Part shown: positions 1 to 11,733 of the stretch, piece by piece
Layout: each line of letters opens with the position of its first letter
Position numbering within the stretch: the stretch's first letter is position 1
Assembly: GCA_039621445.1 (NCBI GenBank)
Contig: CP154956.1
Coordinates: forward strand, 78,302,474-78,366,473
Length of the DNA: 64,000 nucleotides
Origin: Euglena gracilis
Taxonomy: Eukaryota; Euglenida; Euglenophyceae; Euglenales
Direction: 5' to 3'
Notes under the pieces: model-generated
The model's database searches: none
What the model was told of the DNA's origin: nothing
What the model saw: the letters and a program-made list of their open reading frames with translations, nothing else
Made by a program: the position numbers and the translations under genes

Positions 1-228
1 CACCCCCCCCCCCCAAGGCTTCCCACCCATCCCTGCCCTTCCTGCATTTCCAGGGGCGCCGGTTTTTAGGTCATTTTTATACTATAATTTTTTGTGTTTG
101 TTAACACGTATTAAATTTCTTATATTTTTAGACTATTTTGAAAGAAATTGAAAATTACATTCAAATTTTTATTTCGTGTGGTGCGATGGCGAGGGGGTTA
201 TGTCCAGCCCCCTCCAGCCCCCGCCCCC

Positions 229-378
229 GTGCTGGAGGTGCTGACGCGCTGCTCCGCATGCGCCACCGTGGCTAAGAAGGCGAAGCAGGTGGCGGACAGC
301 GTTGGGTACAAGGGGCTCATCGCCGGCACCCGCAAGACCACCCCCGGCCGCTTCCGCCTCGTGGAGAAGTACGCCCTG
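229..378 (+). CDS. QPRT: Nicotinate-nucleotide pyrophosphorylase, internal exon a
   Basis: This exon encodes part of quinolinate phosphoribosyltransferase, which makes nicotinic acid mononucleotide from quinolinate and PRPP in de novo NAD synthesis. The frame reads [19 protein letters not shown], then GTRKTTPG and FRLVEKYAL, the phosphate-binding and quinolinate-binding block of the family. Family alignment places the next residues (VAGVDTHRYSL) on the exon at 1149. The N-terminal domain must be coded before the window. The splice acceptor is probably one of the AGs in the CCCTCCAG tract near 210-220. The donor is unclear: conserved sequence stops after GCCCTG at 378 with no GT there, and the nearest GT is at about 409 (AGCAGTG^GTAAAC), which would add about ten residues. 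Codon third positions are almost all G or C. Identification is firm; exact edges are not. Confidence 0.9.
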
Positions 379-1148
379 GACAGCGCTGCCCCCCCCCCAG
401 CAGTGGTAAACCACGGCACGTTGGGGTTTTTTTAGGCCCACCGGGAAGGTGTGATACCCCAAGAGCCCGTCAGGGTTCCACCCGGGAATTTGTCATGCCT
501 GGCAGTGTGACAATATGACAGAAAGGCCCTGCCCAAGAAACTGTGAGGTACCCAGTACCGGCCGGCCTGTCATTCATAGGGAGTTGCCAAGATCATGTCA
601 CAGTAGCAAACACCAGCTCAGGAAATGGGGACCGGCATGTAGCAGAATGGAACAGACACGTTGTGTATTTACCACCAGAATGATGTGCCACCCCAAAAGA
701 AAGCTTCCAAATATTTGAGTGCCAAGGGTATGCAGCGCGCCTCCTGCGACATCATGCAGGGAAAGGTTCCATTTTATATGGCTGTTTCAACCTCCTTTCA
801 CCTCAATTATAAATTGCCTCCCCCCCACCTTATTGTTCCCCCCATTACTGTTCGCATGGACCCAAAAGGGGGCCAGAGGGCAGCACAGTAGGGGGGGGGG
901 GGTGCACGGTAGCCACTCCAGTATACCAAATGGGGGAGGTCACCGACTTTTTAAGCCCCCCAATGCTCATTTTGCCTTGTTTTGGCCAAAGACTCCACTG
1001 GCGGACCAAAAAAAATACAGAAGAAAAATATGATACATAACACACGGTGTCGTTGGGGGGGGGACAATCTGATCTTCTTGTCACATGATCACGTCCACGG
1101 GGGGCCCAGGGTGATCGCACTTGGACTGGGGGTCATCGCTGGGCCCCG
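379..1148 (+). other. QPRT intron 1
   Basis: This interval separates two conserved QPRT exons. It holds several C or G homopolymer runs (for example near 391 and 891-901) and no ORF with recognisable protein features. Confidence 0.6.
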
Positions 1149-1259
1149 ATGGTGGCCGGGGTGGACACGCACCGCTACTCCCTGTCCAACATGGTGATGC
1201 TGAAGGACAACCACATCGACGCCTGCGGCGGGATCGCCACCACGGTGTGTGCGGCGTCC
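1149..1259 (+). CDS. QPRT: QPRT internal exon b
   Basis: The frame reads VAGVDTHRYSL followed by MVMLKDNHIDACGGI, matching the family segment that holds the HRY and KDNH residues contacting quinolinate and the ribose-phosphate. It directly continues exon a in family alignments. The reading frame remains protein-like to VCAAS near 1259, where the family alignment jumps to exon c. No GT donor lies exactly at that point; GGGGTGTCAGG follows a few bases on. The ATG at 1149 is internal, not a start codon. Confidence 0.9.
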
Positions 1260-1640
1260 ATGGCATGGGGTGTCAGGTCGCTCCTTGCAATCTCCCCCCC
1301 AAAAGGGGAGGGATGGACTTTTTTCAATGGATTCCCTTTTCTTTGGTCGTGACTCGAAGGAATTTGGAGCCTCTTCTTTCCATCCCTGGCGAAGCTCCCA
1401 TCAGGATGCGGATGTGGTATTTCGTGAGGAGATTTCATTATATACCGAATGACTATATTACCGCAGGACTCATGTTTCACAGATGTACACACACACACAC
1501 ACACACACGTACATACGTACATACACACGTACACATGAGCATACATACACACATATGCATATGTGTGTTTACATTTATATGTGATTGTATGGTTACGCTG
1601 GCATGACCGCCGCCTCGGCTCGCACCTCGCTGGCTGGCAG
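1260..1640 (+). other. QPRT intron 2 with an AC-repeat
   Basis: Non-coding stretch between QPRT exons. It contains a dinucleotide AC run at about 1485-1508 that grades into ACGTACATAC-type repeats to about 1560. It ends in GGCTGGCAG, a usable acceptor for exon c. Confidence 0.6.
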
Positions 1641-1829
1641 GTGAAGCGCACGCGACAGCTCGCGGGCTTCGCCACCAAGATCGAGGTGGAGTGCCGCAGC
1701 CTGCCGGAGGCGTTTGAGGCGACGGAGGCTGGGGCGGATGTCGTCATGCTGGACAACTTCGGTCCCGGGGAGCTTGGGAGAGCCGCTCTGGAGCTGAAGG
1801 CGAAGTACCCCTACGTCATCGTGGAGGCC
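1641..1829 (+). CDS. QPRT: QPRT internal exon c
   Basis: This exon starts just after CTGGCAG and reads [18 protein letters not shown], then [20 protein letters not shown] and YPYVIVEA. The EVEC and LDNF motifs are the beta-barrel strands of the QPRT catalytic domain that carry the conserved Glu and Asp. The exon is open for 63 codons with strong G/C third-position bias. It should join SGGYTPDN of exon d after VEA. At the join the genomic sequence reads GCC then GCAGCT, so there is no GT; a non-canonical or slightly shifted junction is needed. Confidence 0.92.
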
Positions 1830-2120
1830 GCAGCTCCGCTCATTTCAGGCCGGCATCCCCCAACCAGAACGAGATATTTTTGAGCGCAATTACCAGGAAA
1901 AAAATGTTACAGCGAGTTGGAATGGTTGGGCACCGTAGCTGGATGACATGAGCGTCCAAATAGTGTAATTCCTCGTTAACAAAAAAATACATGCCCACCG
2001 GGACTTGGAATGGACTATTGGCCAAGCCCATTTTATTCCAAATGGACTTGGCCCTGTCCACTTTGACCCAAATGGACGGGGCTCGCCCGGCGAGGGGGAG
2101 CGGGGCCGCGCCGGCCGATC
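1830..2120 (+). other. QPRT intron 3
   Basis: Short intron between conserved exons c and d. It holds AT-rich sequence with nothing recognisable. The last bases before exon d are CCGATCAGCGG, so the AG falls within one or two bases of the coding junction. Confidence 0.55.
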
Positions 2121-2243
2121 AGCGGCGGGTACACGCCGGACAACATCGGTGCCGCGCTGAAGGAGGCGGAGGGGGTGGACGTGGTCAGCATGGGGTGCCT
2201 GACGCAGGGCGTGCCCAGCGTCGACATCTCCATGAAGATTGCG
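2121..2243 (+). CDS. QPRT: QPRT exon d, near the C-terminus
   Basis: The frame reads SGGYTPDNIGAALKEAEGVD, then VVSMGCLTQG and VDISMKIA. It matches the last conserved part of QPRT (the SGG phosphate loop and the S-x-G-x-L-T-Q segment). Family proteins end only about ten residues after this point. The frame stays open through a G-rich run to a TAA at 2418-2420, so either a short terminal exon has not been found or the C-terminus is read through. Neighbouring sequence downstream is AT-rich and non-coding. Confidence 0.9.
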
Positions 2244-2910
2244 GCTGGGCTGTTGCTCACGGTGGCCGGGGGGGGGGGGGGGCCCTCCGAGACATGGGGG
2301 GAGATGGCTGCCTGTGGTGTGCATGGGCCCAAGGACGCTTGGGCACACATTTGTGTTGTAGCCGGAAAAATTTTGGTCCCCTCCCAGGAGGTCCCAGTTA
2401 GTGAACCGGGGGGGCTCTAAGCCCCTGGCATTTTGTTTAGGGCCCACAGTTTTTGTTAAGGCATTTGTGTTGGGGTTAGGGGAAATTATAAAGTTAGGCC
2501 GAAATTGGAAGGCGCAAATCAGGCTTTAAGTTGAGCCATTTTAAGTCTCAATATCGTAGGCGGCTCACGTTTAAGCTTCTGATTTTTGTATTGTGCATGT
2601 GCAAAGTTTTTTTGGTCTTTTTGAATCCCGGAGCTGAAACCCATCTTTTTGACCCTTGGTCCTGCGGAGACCATCCACAATGGGACCTGCATCTTTTGCC
2701 GATGCTGGGAACCAGGGAACAGGTCCAATTTTGATGTTTTTTTTTGGCCTGTGCACCTTGTTTAAAAGGAAAAATTTAAATCCCTGGGTTTTGAACTTCG
2801 GAAGACGTGAATTTCCTTTAGAAAAAGGGCCGAAACCCCCATTGTGAGTCCCTCTTTGAACCCCCGATTGAAGGCCAGGTAAAATTTGGTTATTCATGTT
2901 GCTTTTTCAG

Positions 2911-3087
2911 GCTCTGTGGAATGTGCCTGAAGGGTTGCCTGCTGAGGCGTGCAGAGAGTGGACTCTACACACACGTTGTGAAAAAGCTGGAGGCGACGTT
3001 CCAGAGAGTTTTGATCCCTGGGAGCTTGAAGCAGGAGGAGCGGTGCAGTTGGGAACCACCCAGTTGCAGGGTTTGGGCGGATTAAGG
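2911..3087 (+). CDS. Possible exon with GT-AG borders, unknown product
   Basis: The segment is bounded by a good acceptor (TTGCTTTTTCAG) and a good donor (TTAAGG^GTGAGT). It is 177 bases long, and one frame is open across it (ALWNVPEGLPAEACREW at the start, QLQGLGGLR at the end). A second frame is open until a TAA just before the donor, so the true frame is uncertain. I recognise no domain. It lies between QPRT and the protease and could belong to either or to neither. Confidence 0.35.
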
Positions 3088-3149
3088 GTGAGTCCAAAGA
3101 TTTGTCCCCACGTCTGGTGAGCAACTCCAACCCCCGCACTGCCGGGCAT

Positions 3150-4800
3150 AGAATGCATTGGTTATGTACATTGCACGATGTGCAACAATCCTTCATTGTG
3201 ATTGTGTACAATGGATAATTATTGTGCATGTGCTCAATAGAAGCCCCTGGCTTTATCGGCGTCTCTGGCTGTTATAGTGTTGCGGGGGGCCCTCTCCACA
3301 CGGCCAATGTTGGACTTTGTGACAAAACCCATTGCACAAGTGCGCAATCGCCCACTCAAAAAAAGTGAGGCATGCAAACGCACAGCTAACGTGCAAACTG
3401 AATAAAAAAGCAGTTATGTAGGAATTTCCATTGCGCATTTGTGCAATGGGTTTCCTCGCCAGGCCCGACATCGGCCGTGCAGAAAGGACCCCGTGACACA
3501 ATATAACACGTCAGAGAGACACCCATGAGCTCAGGGGCTTCGGATAACTGTTGCGCACATGCGCAACAGTTATCCATTCCGCATATGTGCAATGGATAAT
3601 TGTTGCGCATGCGCGCAATATCTTTTCAAATAGTAGATGTGAATGAACGTGTGCGTTCTGTAGAAGAAGGTGGTGGATTGAGGAGAATGATGAAATGGGT
3701 TTGAGCACTGTTGTGTCCAGTGGCTGGGTTGGTAATCTTGATCTGTTCAGGCACCGGGAGGGAGGGCCGTTCCAATAAGGCGAATCATGGGCGGCACCAC
3801 AGCGAGTGCTGGGAGCAGGGATTTGGGGATGATGACAGGATTATCTGTTTTGGCCGAACCGTGTCCTCCATCTTCCTGGTTTGAGGGAGCTGTCTGGTGG
3901 GTTGCAAACCACCACCCCACCTTTCTCTGCCGTTGTCAATGGACCCTTTTGATTTCTCAATTCCAGTCGCTCTTCCCTAAAGTTGCGTTCTTCAAATCCT
4001 AGGCGTGAAAAGGGAGGTGACGAGCTTTTTAACACACTTTTTGGGATCCCCAGTTTCCTTGGCTTTGATTCCAAGGTTTTGTCTGTTACCTGTTCTTTTT
4101 CGAACACATATTTCCCGATTTTCAATTGGTGGTCAAAGATCAGGCTGTTGAACTGCGGAACAAGTGCAAGGGTCCTCCAGCACTGGAGTTGCACTGCCAA
4201 CACACAGGACAAGGCGTGTCTGGATATGGAGATGGTGGTACCAAACACACATCATGGGGTGGCTTCCTGTTCCAGGAAAGGCTTCCCTCCACCTTAGCTC
4301 TGTCCGCTCTGGTGTTGAGATGCTTCCAGTACCACTCTCTGCGCCCACAGTGACATAAAATGAATATTTATCCATCGCGCATCTGCGCAATGGGGACCCT
4401 TGTGTGGAATGAAAATTTAGGAGTTCCATTGCGCAATGTGGAATGGAAATACGATTTTAAATTTTACACAACCATGGCTGTTGTGCAATGTTTAACCAAC
4501 ATGACCAACAGAAGGCTTCTGCCACTTGTCTTACACTGTGCTCTATCCCCTCTGGTGCTCACACTCTACCAGGGCCGATCTCTCCATGCGTCGTGAGATG
4601 AGTTTTAAGCTGTTATGTTGTGTATGAAATGGAGACACTGATACAGAATTCAAAAATTGTATGTCCATTGTGCATTTGCACAATGGAACTCCTAAATTTG
4701 CTATATGAGATAATTTAAAAATGTGCAAATACGTTGATTTTTTAAATGTTTTGTAATGAAAATTAAGTTGTACGATGGCACAAATGCACAACGGAGTCCC
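3150..4800. repeat. Cluster of short palindromes, CATTGYGCA family
   Basis: At least eight near-palindromes share the core CATTGCGCA/TGTGCAATG. Examples are 4665-4686, with perfect 10-base arms CCATTGTGCA and TGCACAATGG around TT; 3428-3449; 3544-3573 (AACTGTTGCGCA with its complement); and others near 3165, 3215, 3585, 3605, 4375, 4425 and 4780. The sequence between them is not repetitive. They could be tiny fold-back elements or binding sites. Confidence 0.7.
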
Positions 4801-7800
4801 TTCATTTCATTGCCCAGGGCTTTGCGTTCACACCATATATTCACTTAGTGACCGGGGGGGGACAGTTTTTCCCAGGCTCAAACCCACCCCACCCCCTTTT
4901 TTCCCTAAAACCCCCCCGGGGGGGTTTTCCCTAAACCCCCCCCTGGGGGGGAAAACCACCACCCACCCAAAATCCAGCTCAAATCGGCCGAAAATGCTCA
5001 AAATGCTGCCGGGCAAAAACCTGACCCATGCCAGAGCGTGGCAGGTACACACTTGGGCACTCTGCAGCCTCTTTTTCTCCCAGAAACAGCCCACTCGAGA
5101 AGTAGACCCCATTGTTGCTCCACCACCCAATCCGCACCGTTCCCGAGTCGGGATCTCAAGGGGTCTCGGGCCATCTCTCCCACCCCTCGCGCCTGCGCCC
5201 CGCTTTGCATTGTGTGCAACACCGGGAGCCGCCGCCACCACCTCGTACTTCCTTGTGTCCAATGCTGCTGTTGCGCTCCGTTTTGCAAAATTTCCACACC
5301 AGAAGCTTTCTGCGGCACAAAGGGGAGGTGTCAGAATTGGGACGGACAAAATTGGCAGGGCAAAGTCCCTCGAATTCGCCCCCATCCCCCAACGGAGTTC
5401 AAAGTGCCTCTTCTGGCGGTCTGGGGGTTGGGTGGGATGGAGTGGTTTGAAGCGGGGTTGGACCTCAGGTCGGGCAGCTCGGTCGTAACTTTTGTAACTT
5501 TTAGTCAACCCCACCAGGTCATCATCATGTCCGTTTTTTACCCCATGAAATGTTTCTTGGGGCGCCAATCCTTTCCCAGGGAGGGTTTGTGAGCAAGTTA
5601 GGGACTCCTTTATTGGAAAGTGAGCGTGCTGTGAAACCAATACTCGGCCAGCTCGTTGTGGATTAGGTGGTGCCCCCGGAAACTGTATCGGCACCCTAAC
5701 AGTTTCCTGGGCAGGATTCTGATAGGTTCTCGGGCATGACAGTTCCCTCGTGGGGAGAAGGATGGACAATGCTCACCAAAATGTTCCCACGCCGTCGATT
5801 GGATTTTCCCACCAGCTGTGGAAGCAGGTGTCCGGGTGGATTTCAAATCAAAGGTCATGGTTCAGTGAGGGGAACGAATGGAAAGAGTCGGGGTCAAACC
5901 TGTGGAGGACAGGTGTGTTTCTGTAATGTTGCATTGCTGAACGTTTGAATTTTAGTTAACCTCTGATCTTGATGGTTTTGGGCGGTCCACCTCCATCACA
6001 TGGGGGGAATCAATAATCATAATTTCCGCGAATTTCCGCATTTTCAGCAGTATTCAGCGATTTTCCCCACAGTTTCCCCCTTTTTCCTCCCCACTGGTAT
6101 GGTAATCTTCCATTTTGAAAACATCATGGTTTCATGCTCAATGGGATTTGGGCATTTTGGAACTTGCTTCCAAAAAAATGCCATTTTTCGTGATTACATA
6201 TGAGAAAGCAGACGATGGGACGGACACCGGAGACCTTCAGGAAAATTCTAGAAAAATTCGCAATAAAATCATTAAGATTGTGAACCAGTTCAGGTGACTG
6301 AATTTTTTTTGCATTTTGAGGACACATTTATGTGCGAGAACGAAAAGTTTTTGGATTTTTTTGACCTGGGCTATTCTTAAGGCCATTGCTGCCCCCACAA
6401 TGTCCCCCCCACAGAGATGTGGCATTGTGTTTCGCTGTTGCTCTTGGTATGGTTACCTCTGTGGTGTGCAGGGTTCGCCAGCGTTCACGTTTGGGTGACC
6501 AGATCGTTTTCTTCCACATATTCAATTAATTATGTTCGAAATTTTTTGAATGGCGTCGGCGGATCTTTGCATACCTACCCCCTCTCACCCCCCATGGCGA
6601 TCGTCACTCCAAATATGTCAGTGTCACCATACTCTCTCATTTATGGATTGTGCCTTGGTGGGGTTGTCGCCTGGGCACGTTCTCAGTGGGTTTTATGGTG
6701 GCAACGTTTGGGAGTAGAACACACAGGCGGGTTGGTGTCGGCCAACCAAAGGTGCTCGGCCCGACATCGTGGTGTGATGGGGGGGGGGGCAAGCCCTGCT
6801 CCCGCCTCCGCTTCTTCGGCCGGCCATCCTTCCTTCTTTACCTCCGATGGGCCGCTCCCTCACGCTAGTTTGGATCTGTCCCATCGTCAGCCCATAAGTA
6901 TTTTACTCCGTCATTTTTTTCATTCACCCGCATCTCATCACATCCAAACCATTGATTCAATTTTACAGTGAAATTTCTGTTACTTTTCTCTGCCTAGTCC
7001 TAACCTGAACCCTAACCCTAACGCTGGGTTTTTTTAAGAGTTTTTTTGTTTTTTAAAGAATTTCCATTTCCTTCATTTATTACAGTGCACGGAAGTATTC
7101 CAAGACAAACAACTGACCTCTGATCGAAGGTATATTGTAAACCAGAAATATTTTTTGAAATATTTTCAGAATGTCTTTCCATTTTTTTCCATTTGTTGCA
7201 TTTAGCATTTCACAAAACAAAGTATGTGCTTTCAGACCCGACATATGCCTCCAACCTGTATCAATATGTGTAGGGGCGGATTGAGGGATTTGCCTGCCCC
7301 AACACCGGTATGGACTGCAGGTCTCCTACCACCTTTGCCAACTGTCCACAACGTACGGGATGGCCAGGGCAGGATGAGGGGAAGGTGGTGTGTGGAACGG
7401 AGCAAACTACCGGCAACTGCTGCCCCCCGAAGCAGGCGGTCTCTCGTCCTTGTCTTTCCGTCCAGTTTGGGGCATACCCCTCCCTACCTGTCCTCCGTCA
7501 TGTCACCCTGCGCACACCTGTGCTGGTGGCATGTGCACAGCCAGGGTGCCGCGCATGGACGGACGCTTGTTCAGAGGGTGTTTTGTGGCCCAGGATGAAA
7601 GAAGGCAACGTTGGAACAGTCTGACCAAGTGTATAAAAAAAGGCTAAATTATGAACTAAATTGTGCCAGGAGGGTTGGACTTGAAGAAGATCAGATCAGA
7701 CAAATTTGGAAGAACGGAATTTGACCAATATTTTTTCGACACTTTGGCAAAGGCTGGCAGATTTTTCCTTTTTCTTTTGAGAAAAAAACGCAACTTTCTC

Positions 7801-8173
7801 CTGCCATTCGCTAAATTGGTGCCGATTTTTTTGGGAGGTCCTGCTTGATTTGAGGTTCAAAGTTCAGATTCTGGCGTTGGTATTTTCCACGTATGGCAGG
7901 TACCTGTAAATTCCTCGTTTGTTTCACCAACCTTTTATTTGAGAAGGCCTCCAAAGTTTTCCCACCTTTTTGCCCAGTCCCTCCAACTTTTTCCCGGCCA
8001 TTTTTGGAGAGATTGCCTTTTCCTTCCAGTGCTTTTTATTTCTCCAATTATTGTGGCCACAGTTTTCCCCGCCCCTGGGAAGTGAATAATATTTCCAAAT
8101 TTTATGCCAAGAACCTAAATTTTTTTCACCGTGCGATAGATATCCATGCACATTACCCGCCCCCCTCCCCCTA

Positions 8174-8365
8174 GTCGTACGACCACCCCTCATTTACGAC
8201 CACCCCCCGGTCACAGGTTGCAGGTTGCGAAAAATTTAACACCACCTTACCTACGACCGCCCCCTCATTTATGACCACCCCCCGGTCACAGGTTGCAGGT
8301 TATGGGGGTGTTACGACCCCCCCCCCCGGTCACAGGTTGCAGGAACCCGGTCGTACGACAAGGGG
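8174..8365. repeat. Dispersed GTCGTACGACC-ended repeat, copy 1
   Basis: The block starts TAGTCGTACGACC and ends GGTCGTACGAC, so its ends are inverted. Inside are repeated units of CCCCGGTCACAGGTTGCAGG and TTACGACCACCCC. A second copy with the same internal units is at about 38,600-38,815. Confidence 0.7.
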
Positions 8366-8795
8366 GGGGGGGTAGATTGATTTTCTTGATTTTTTAGAAC
8401 ATTTGATTTTGGTTGATTTCAGTTGATTTTGGACGTTTGATTTTGGATTTTTTAGTACATTATATTTATTACAGTTTTACAGTTTTAGTACATTTATTAG
8501 TACATTATATTGATTTTATATGATATGTTAGTGAATCTGATTTTTTTTTGAGAATTTTCACATTTTTTTTTGCTGAAAACAGGCGAATTTCTTGGGTCGA
8601 AAAAGATTGCAAGCATTTAGGCTTCGGGTTGGGAGAGGATTGTTTTCCCTCTACCCTTTGTACCCGCTGACCTGTCTTTAAAGGGACCTGTCTCCTTCCT
8701 CTGTACTTGCTGACTTGTCTGAAAGCAGTTTCCCAAAGGGTATGTAGGATGATACGTGATTTTTGGGGAAGAAGGTAAACCATTTTGACCCCCCT

Positions 8796-8797
<2 letters not shown>

Positions 8798-8832
<35 letters not shown>

Positions 8833-8935
8833 TTGTGTTTTTTTTTTTTTTTTTTTTTTTTTTTTGTTTTTTGTGTTTTTTTTTTTTTTCTTTTTTTTTT
8901 TTTTTTTATATTCAGAAAACCCCCCCCCCCCCCCC
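8798..8935. repeat. Poly-T block followed by poly-C
   Basis: About 110 bases are almost pure T with scattered G and C, followed by a C run at 8919-8935. Lysine-rich and phenylalanine-rich reading frames here are artefacts of the homopolymer. Confidence 0.9.
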
Positions 8936-9104
8936 TTGATTCTCAAAGGCCCCCCCCCGGGGGGCAGGATGGTGGTGGGTCCATCGGACCCCCTCCCGCC
9001 CTGGGGGGTACCCCCAAGTGGCATATGGGTCTCCCACCGGAACTGTGATTCTGGCCCTGTTTGGCCTTCTTTTTTGGCGCAAATCCCGAAGAATTTTTGA
9101 CCCA

Positions 9105-9165
9105 AAGATATAGATATATAGATATAGATATATAGATATAGATATATATATATATATATGGAAAA
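9105..9165. repeat. GATATA/TA simple repeat
   Basis: An alternating AGATATA tract passes into TATATATA. Confidence 0.9.
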
Positions 9166-9189
9166 GTAAACGTTTGTGTATATGTGTAT

Positions 9190-9410
9190 GAAAATGTAAA
9201 CCCCCCCCCAAATAACACACCCCCCCGGTGTGTTATTTGGGCACCCGAACTGGGGCCCCGGGGGGGGGGGGGGTTATTTGGAGGGGGGTGTTTTTTTTTT
9301 CATGGAAAACCAAAGGAAATCAGGGGGGGGTGTTATTTGGGCGCTCGAAATCGGCCCCCGAGGGGGGGGGTGTTATTTGGGGGGGGGGGTGTTATTTGGG
9401 GGAGGGTTAT
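9190..9410. repeat. GTGTTATTTGGG repeat block
   Basis: The word GTGTTATTTGGG or a close variant occurs about five times here on the + strand, once inverted (CCAAATAACAC at 9208), interspersed with long G runs. Related AATAAGACCCCC and GTCTTATTTTGGGG words recur near 15,110-15,530 and 22,730-22,803. Confidence 0.7.
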
Positions 9411-9600
9411 ATGCATACGTATATGGGTATGCATATGTGCATGTACATGTGCGTATGTGTGTGTATATGTATATGTATATGGATATGTATATGTGATGTA
9501 TATGTGTGGAGTAGGGGGTGAGTGGGTTGCCCCGGGTCCAAGCCTGTGGCTGGAGGCTTGCAACCCTGGATGTTATTTGGGGGCAGTGGCGGCGACCCAG

Positions 9601-9764
9601 CGCCGCCCTGGGCCCAGCCCCGCCGCCTGCTGCGGTGGTGGTTCGGCGCGGGCCTGGCGGTGGTGGCGGCCGGGGCGTGCGTGGCCGTCGGCGCGCTGTT
9701 CGTGAACTTCCTGCGGCTGGCGGCCAGCCAGCGGTCACCGGACCCGCCGATCCCCGGGCTGCAG
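9601..9764 (+). CDS. MBTPS2: Site-2 protease, N-terminal transmembrane exon
   Basis: The frame reads RRLLRWWFGAGLAVVAAG and continues with a hydrophobic stretch ending ALFVNFLRLA. It aligns with the second membrane segment of S2P proteins (the ARMLYQWFNFGMVFGV region of animal S2P). S2P cleaves membrane-bound transcription factor precursors inside the Golgi membrane after a first luminal cut. Third codon positions are nearly all G or C, as in the downstream exons. The tail DPPIPG overlaps in sense with PVIPGV at the start of the next exon. Edges are approximate; the N-terminal exon is missing. Confidence 0.7.
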
Positions 9765-10752
9765 GCGGCGGCTGGGGCTGGGTCGGCCGGAAATGTCCGC
9801 CGCACTTTGCGACGTGACTTCTGACAAAGGGGCTTTTGTGTTTGGTTCGGGACACCGTAATCATATTGTAGCAATGAAATATTATTTTGATGCTGATGAT
9901 AGTATCACAAAAATAAAGGTGAAAGGTAATTGCACATGTGGCACATACGGGGATCCCACAAGGCGACAATTTCTGGGTGTGCCCCAACCTCACGGGGGTG
10001 ACAGCTTCCCGCGGGGGGGGGGGGACAACGTTCTGGTGTGCCGTGGGTTGGCGTGCTGGGGTCGGGGGGGGGGGGGGAACCACCCAGCCACATCCCCAAC
10101 CCCCTGGCCCCGGCCGTACCACCGCCCCCGACCACCACCCCGGCCGCCCATCCCCCCCAGCGCTCCCCCACTCTCCACGACTCCCGTCCCAGCGGCCCCC
10201 CCATTCAGGGTCCGCCCAACTCTGTGCGTTTGGCGTGCTTTCCCGGAACACGCTTTCGGCGCTGCCTGGGTTGCCCCAGAGTCACTTCTCTACCTGAGTG
10301 AATGTGGAACACCTCCCAAAAGGCCAAAATATGTCCTTGTTTCACTCCTCGCGCTGGTGAGGCAAAAAGATGATGAAGCATAGAAAATGAGGTCTTGGGT
10401 CTGCGCTCTTCCGTCACCCTGAGAAACGTCGCCCTTGGATTGTGATTCTGGGGCGAAGATATCCTTGTGGGTTCGGCAGGCGGGGTGACCTCTATGGGTG
10501 CCAGTGAGTGGCTGATTGGCTTTAGAAGAGATCTGGACGATAACAGCATTGCACACATAGATTGTGCCACCACGCCTGGGTTGAAGGATGTGTAAAAGCA
10601 TCATTACAGCCAGGCTGCCCATGCCCCCCCCCCCAGGCGATAATGGGGATGCCGACACACGGTGTGTGGGCACCGTGCACATCATGTGTCTTTCAGTTCC
10701 CGTTTTTCAAAAAATCAATACAGGACACAATGTATTTTCATATATGTGTATG

Positions 10753-10791
<39 letters not shown>

Positions 10792-11250
10792 ATGTGTGTG
10801 TGTGTTTATGTATTTATATATGAGAAAAATTGAAATTTGAATTTTCTTTTTTTTTTGCACATGTGCCGAACACCATGCATCGATGGCCACCAAGCTGTGT
10901 TGGCATATGCGACATGTTTTCGGCGGAGGCACCTGGGACGCCCCCCCAAAAGGTCAATTTTTCCTTCTGGCGCTTTGCGTCGATTTTTATTTTTTGACAT
11001 ATTTGCCAAAAAGTGCCCAAAATGACAGTTTTGGCATTTTTGGGGGGGGGGTCAAAGCTCTTTGCTGTGCTTCACACCGGGCCGAAATTCGGTCACCCGC
11101 CACGCCACTGTTTAGGTGGAGGGTGTCCCTCCACCCCCCTGGGGGGGGGGGTCCGACCTACCCCCCTGCCCACATATCAGAACCTTGTTTTGGGGTTCTG
11201 TCCACCGGCCCCTGTCGTCATGCACCTCCTCCTCGGCCCTTCTCATTCCT

Positions 11251-11335
11251 GTCATCCCGGGTGTCACGGTGCCGCTCGAGTACACCGGCTACCTTGCGGC
11301 CGCCCTAGTCGTGGCCATTGTGGTGCATGAGTTAG
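11251..11335 (+). CDS. MBTPS2: Site-2 protease, exon with first half of HExxH
   Basis: This exon reads VIPGVTVPLEYTGYLAAALV, then VAIVVHEL. It matches the S2P segment just before and into the zinc-binding HExGH motif. His and Glu of the metal site are here; the second His is on the next exon (HALAALAED), so the motif is split by an intron. Joining CATGAGTTAG to GGCAC would give HELGHALAA. No AG precedes GTCATCCCG at the start and no GT follows TTAG at the end, so both junctions look non-canonical or are displaced. Confidence 0.85.
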
Positions 11336-11733
11336 ACCCACCGGCAGGCTGTTTGGTCAGAAGCGCGACCCACAGGTTTTTCTTAAAATGTGGGGACCGG
11401 GGGGGAGGGGTGGGTAGATCGCCCCCCCCCCCCGACCAACGGGGTGGGGGGCGAGTGGGTATCTGGGGGGCCCCTCCCCAGGTGGGTGGGTGGGTGCGGA
11501 TGCGTTTTGGCTGCTGACATGCCTGGCCCGTGTTCTGGCTCGTTTTTATGGCCCAATTCAACCATTTTTGGGATGTTTTGTTGTGTTCGAAGCCACCTCC
11601 CCACCGTCCCCCCCCCCCCGCTGAATGGTTCGGGCCCATGAGCCGGGCGGGGGCGGGCGGGGATGTGACGCCGCCGCGGCGGAACTGCCCGCCCCACCCC
11701 CGCCTCGCGACGGGCCGCCTGGCGGTGCCCCGT

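Larger units (their letters stand above)
2244..9600. other. Gap between QPRT and the site-2 protease; repeats
   Basis: No conserved gene was recognised here. It includes a possible exon (2911-3087), a cluster of short palindromes (3150-4800), C/G-tract repeats with shadow ORFs (4850-5600), AT-rich sequence (6000-7200), a short telomere-like CCCTAACCCTAA near 7010-7022, a repeat that recurs at 38.6 kb (8174-8365), a T-tract block and a GTTATTTGGG repeat block. A first exon of the protease gene should lie here, because the first recognised exon already starts inside the protein. Confidence 0.5.

Noticed and set aside
4828-5769. 313-residue minus-strand ORF and 237-residue plus-strand ORF
   Set aside because: Both strands are open at once over C/G-tract repeat DNA; composition follows the repeats and no family is recognisable.
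7003-7023. Chromosome end
   Set aside because: Only two or three CCCTAA units embedded in ordinary sequence; an interstitial trace at most.
8617-9105. Lysine-rich minus-strand ORF
   Set aside because: Translation of the poly-T block.
9373-10251. 292-residue minus-strand ORF
   Set aside because: It is antisense to the G/C third-position-biased S2P exon and then runs through C/G tracts; no domain features.
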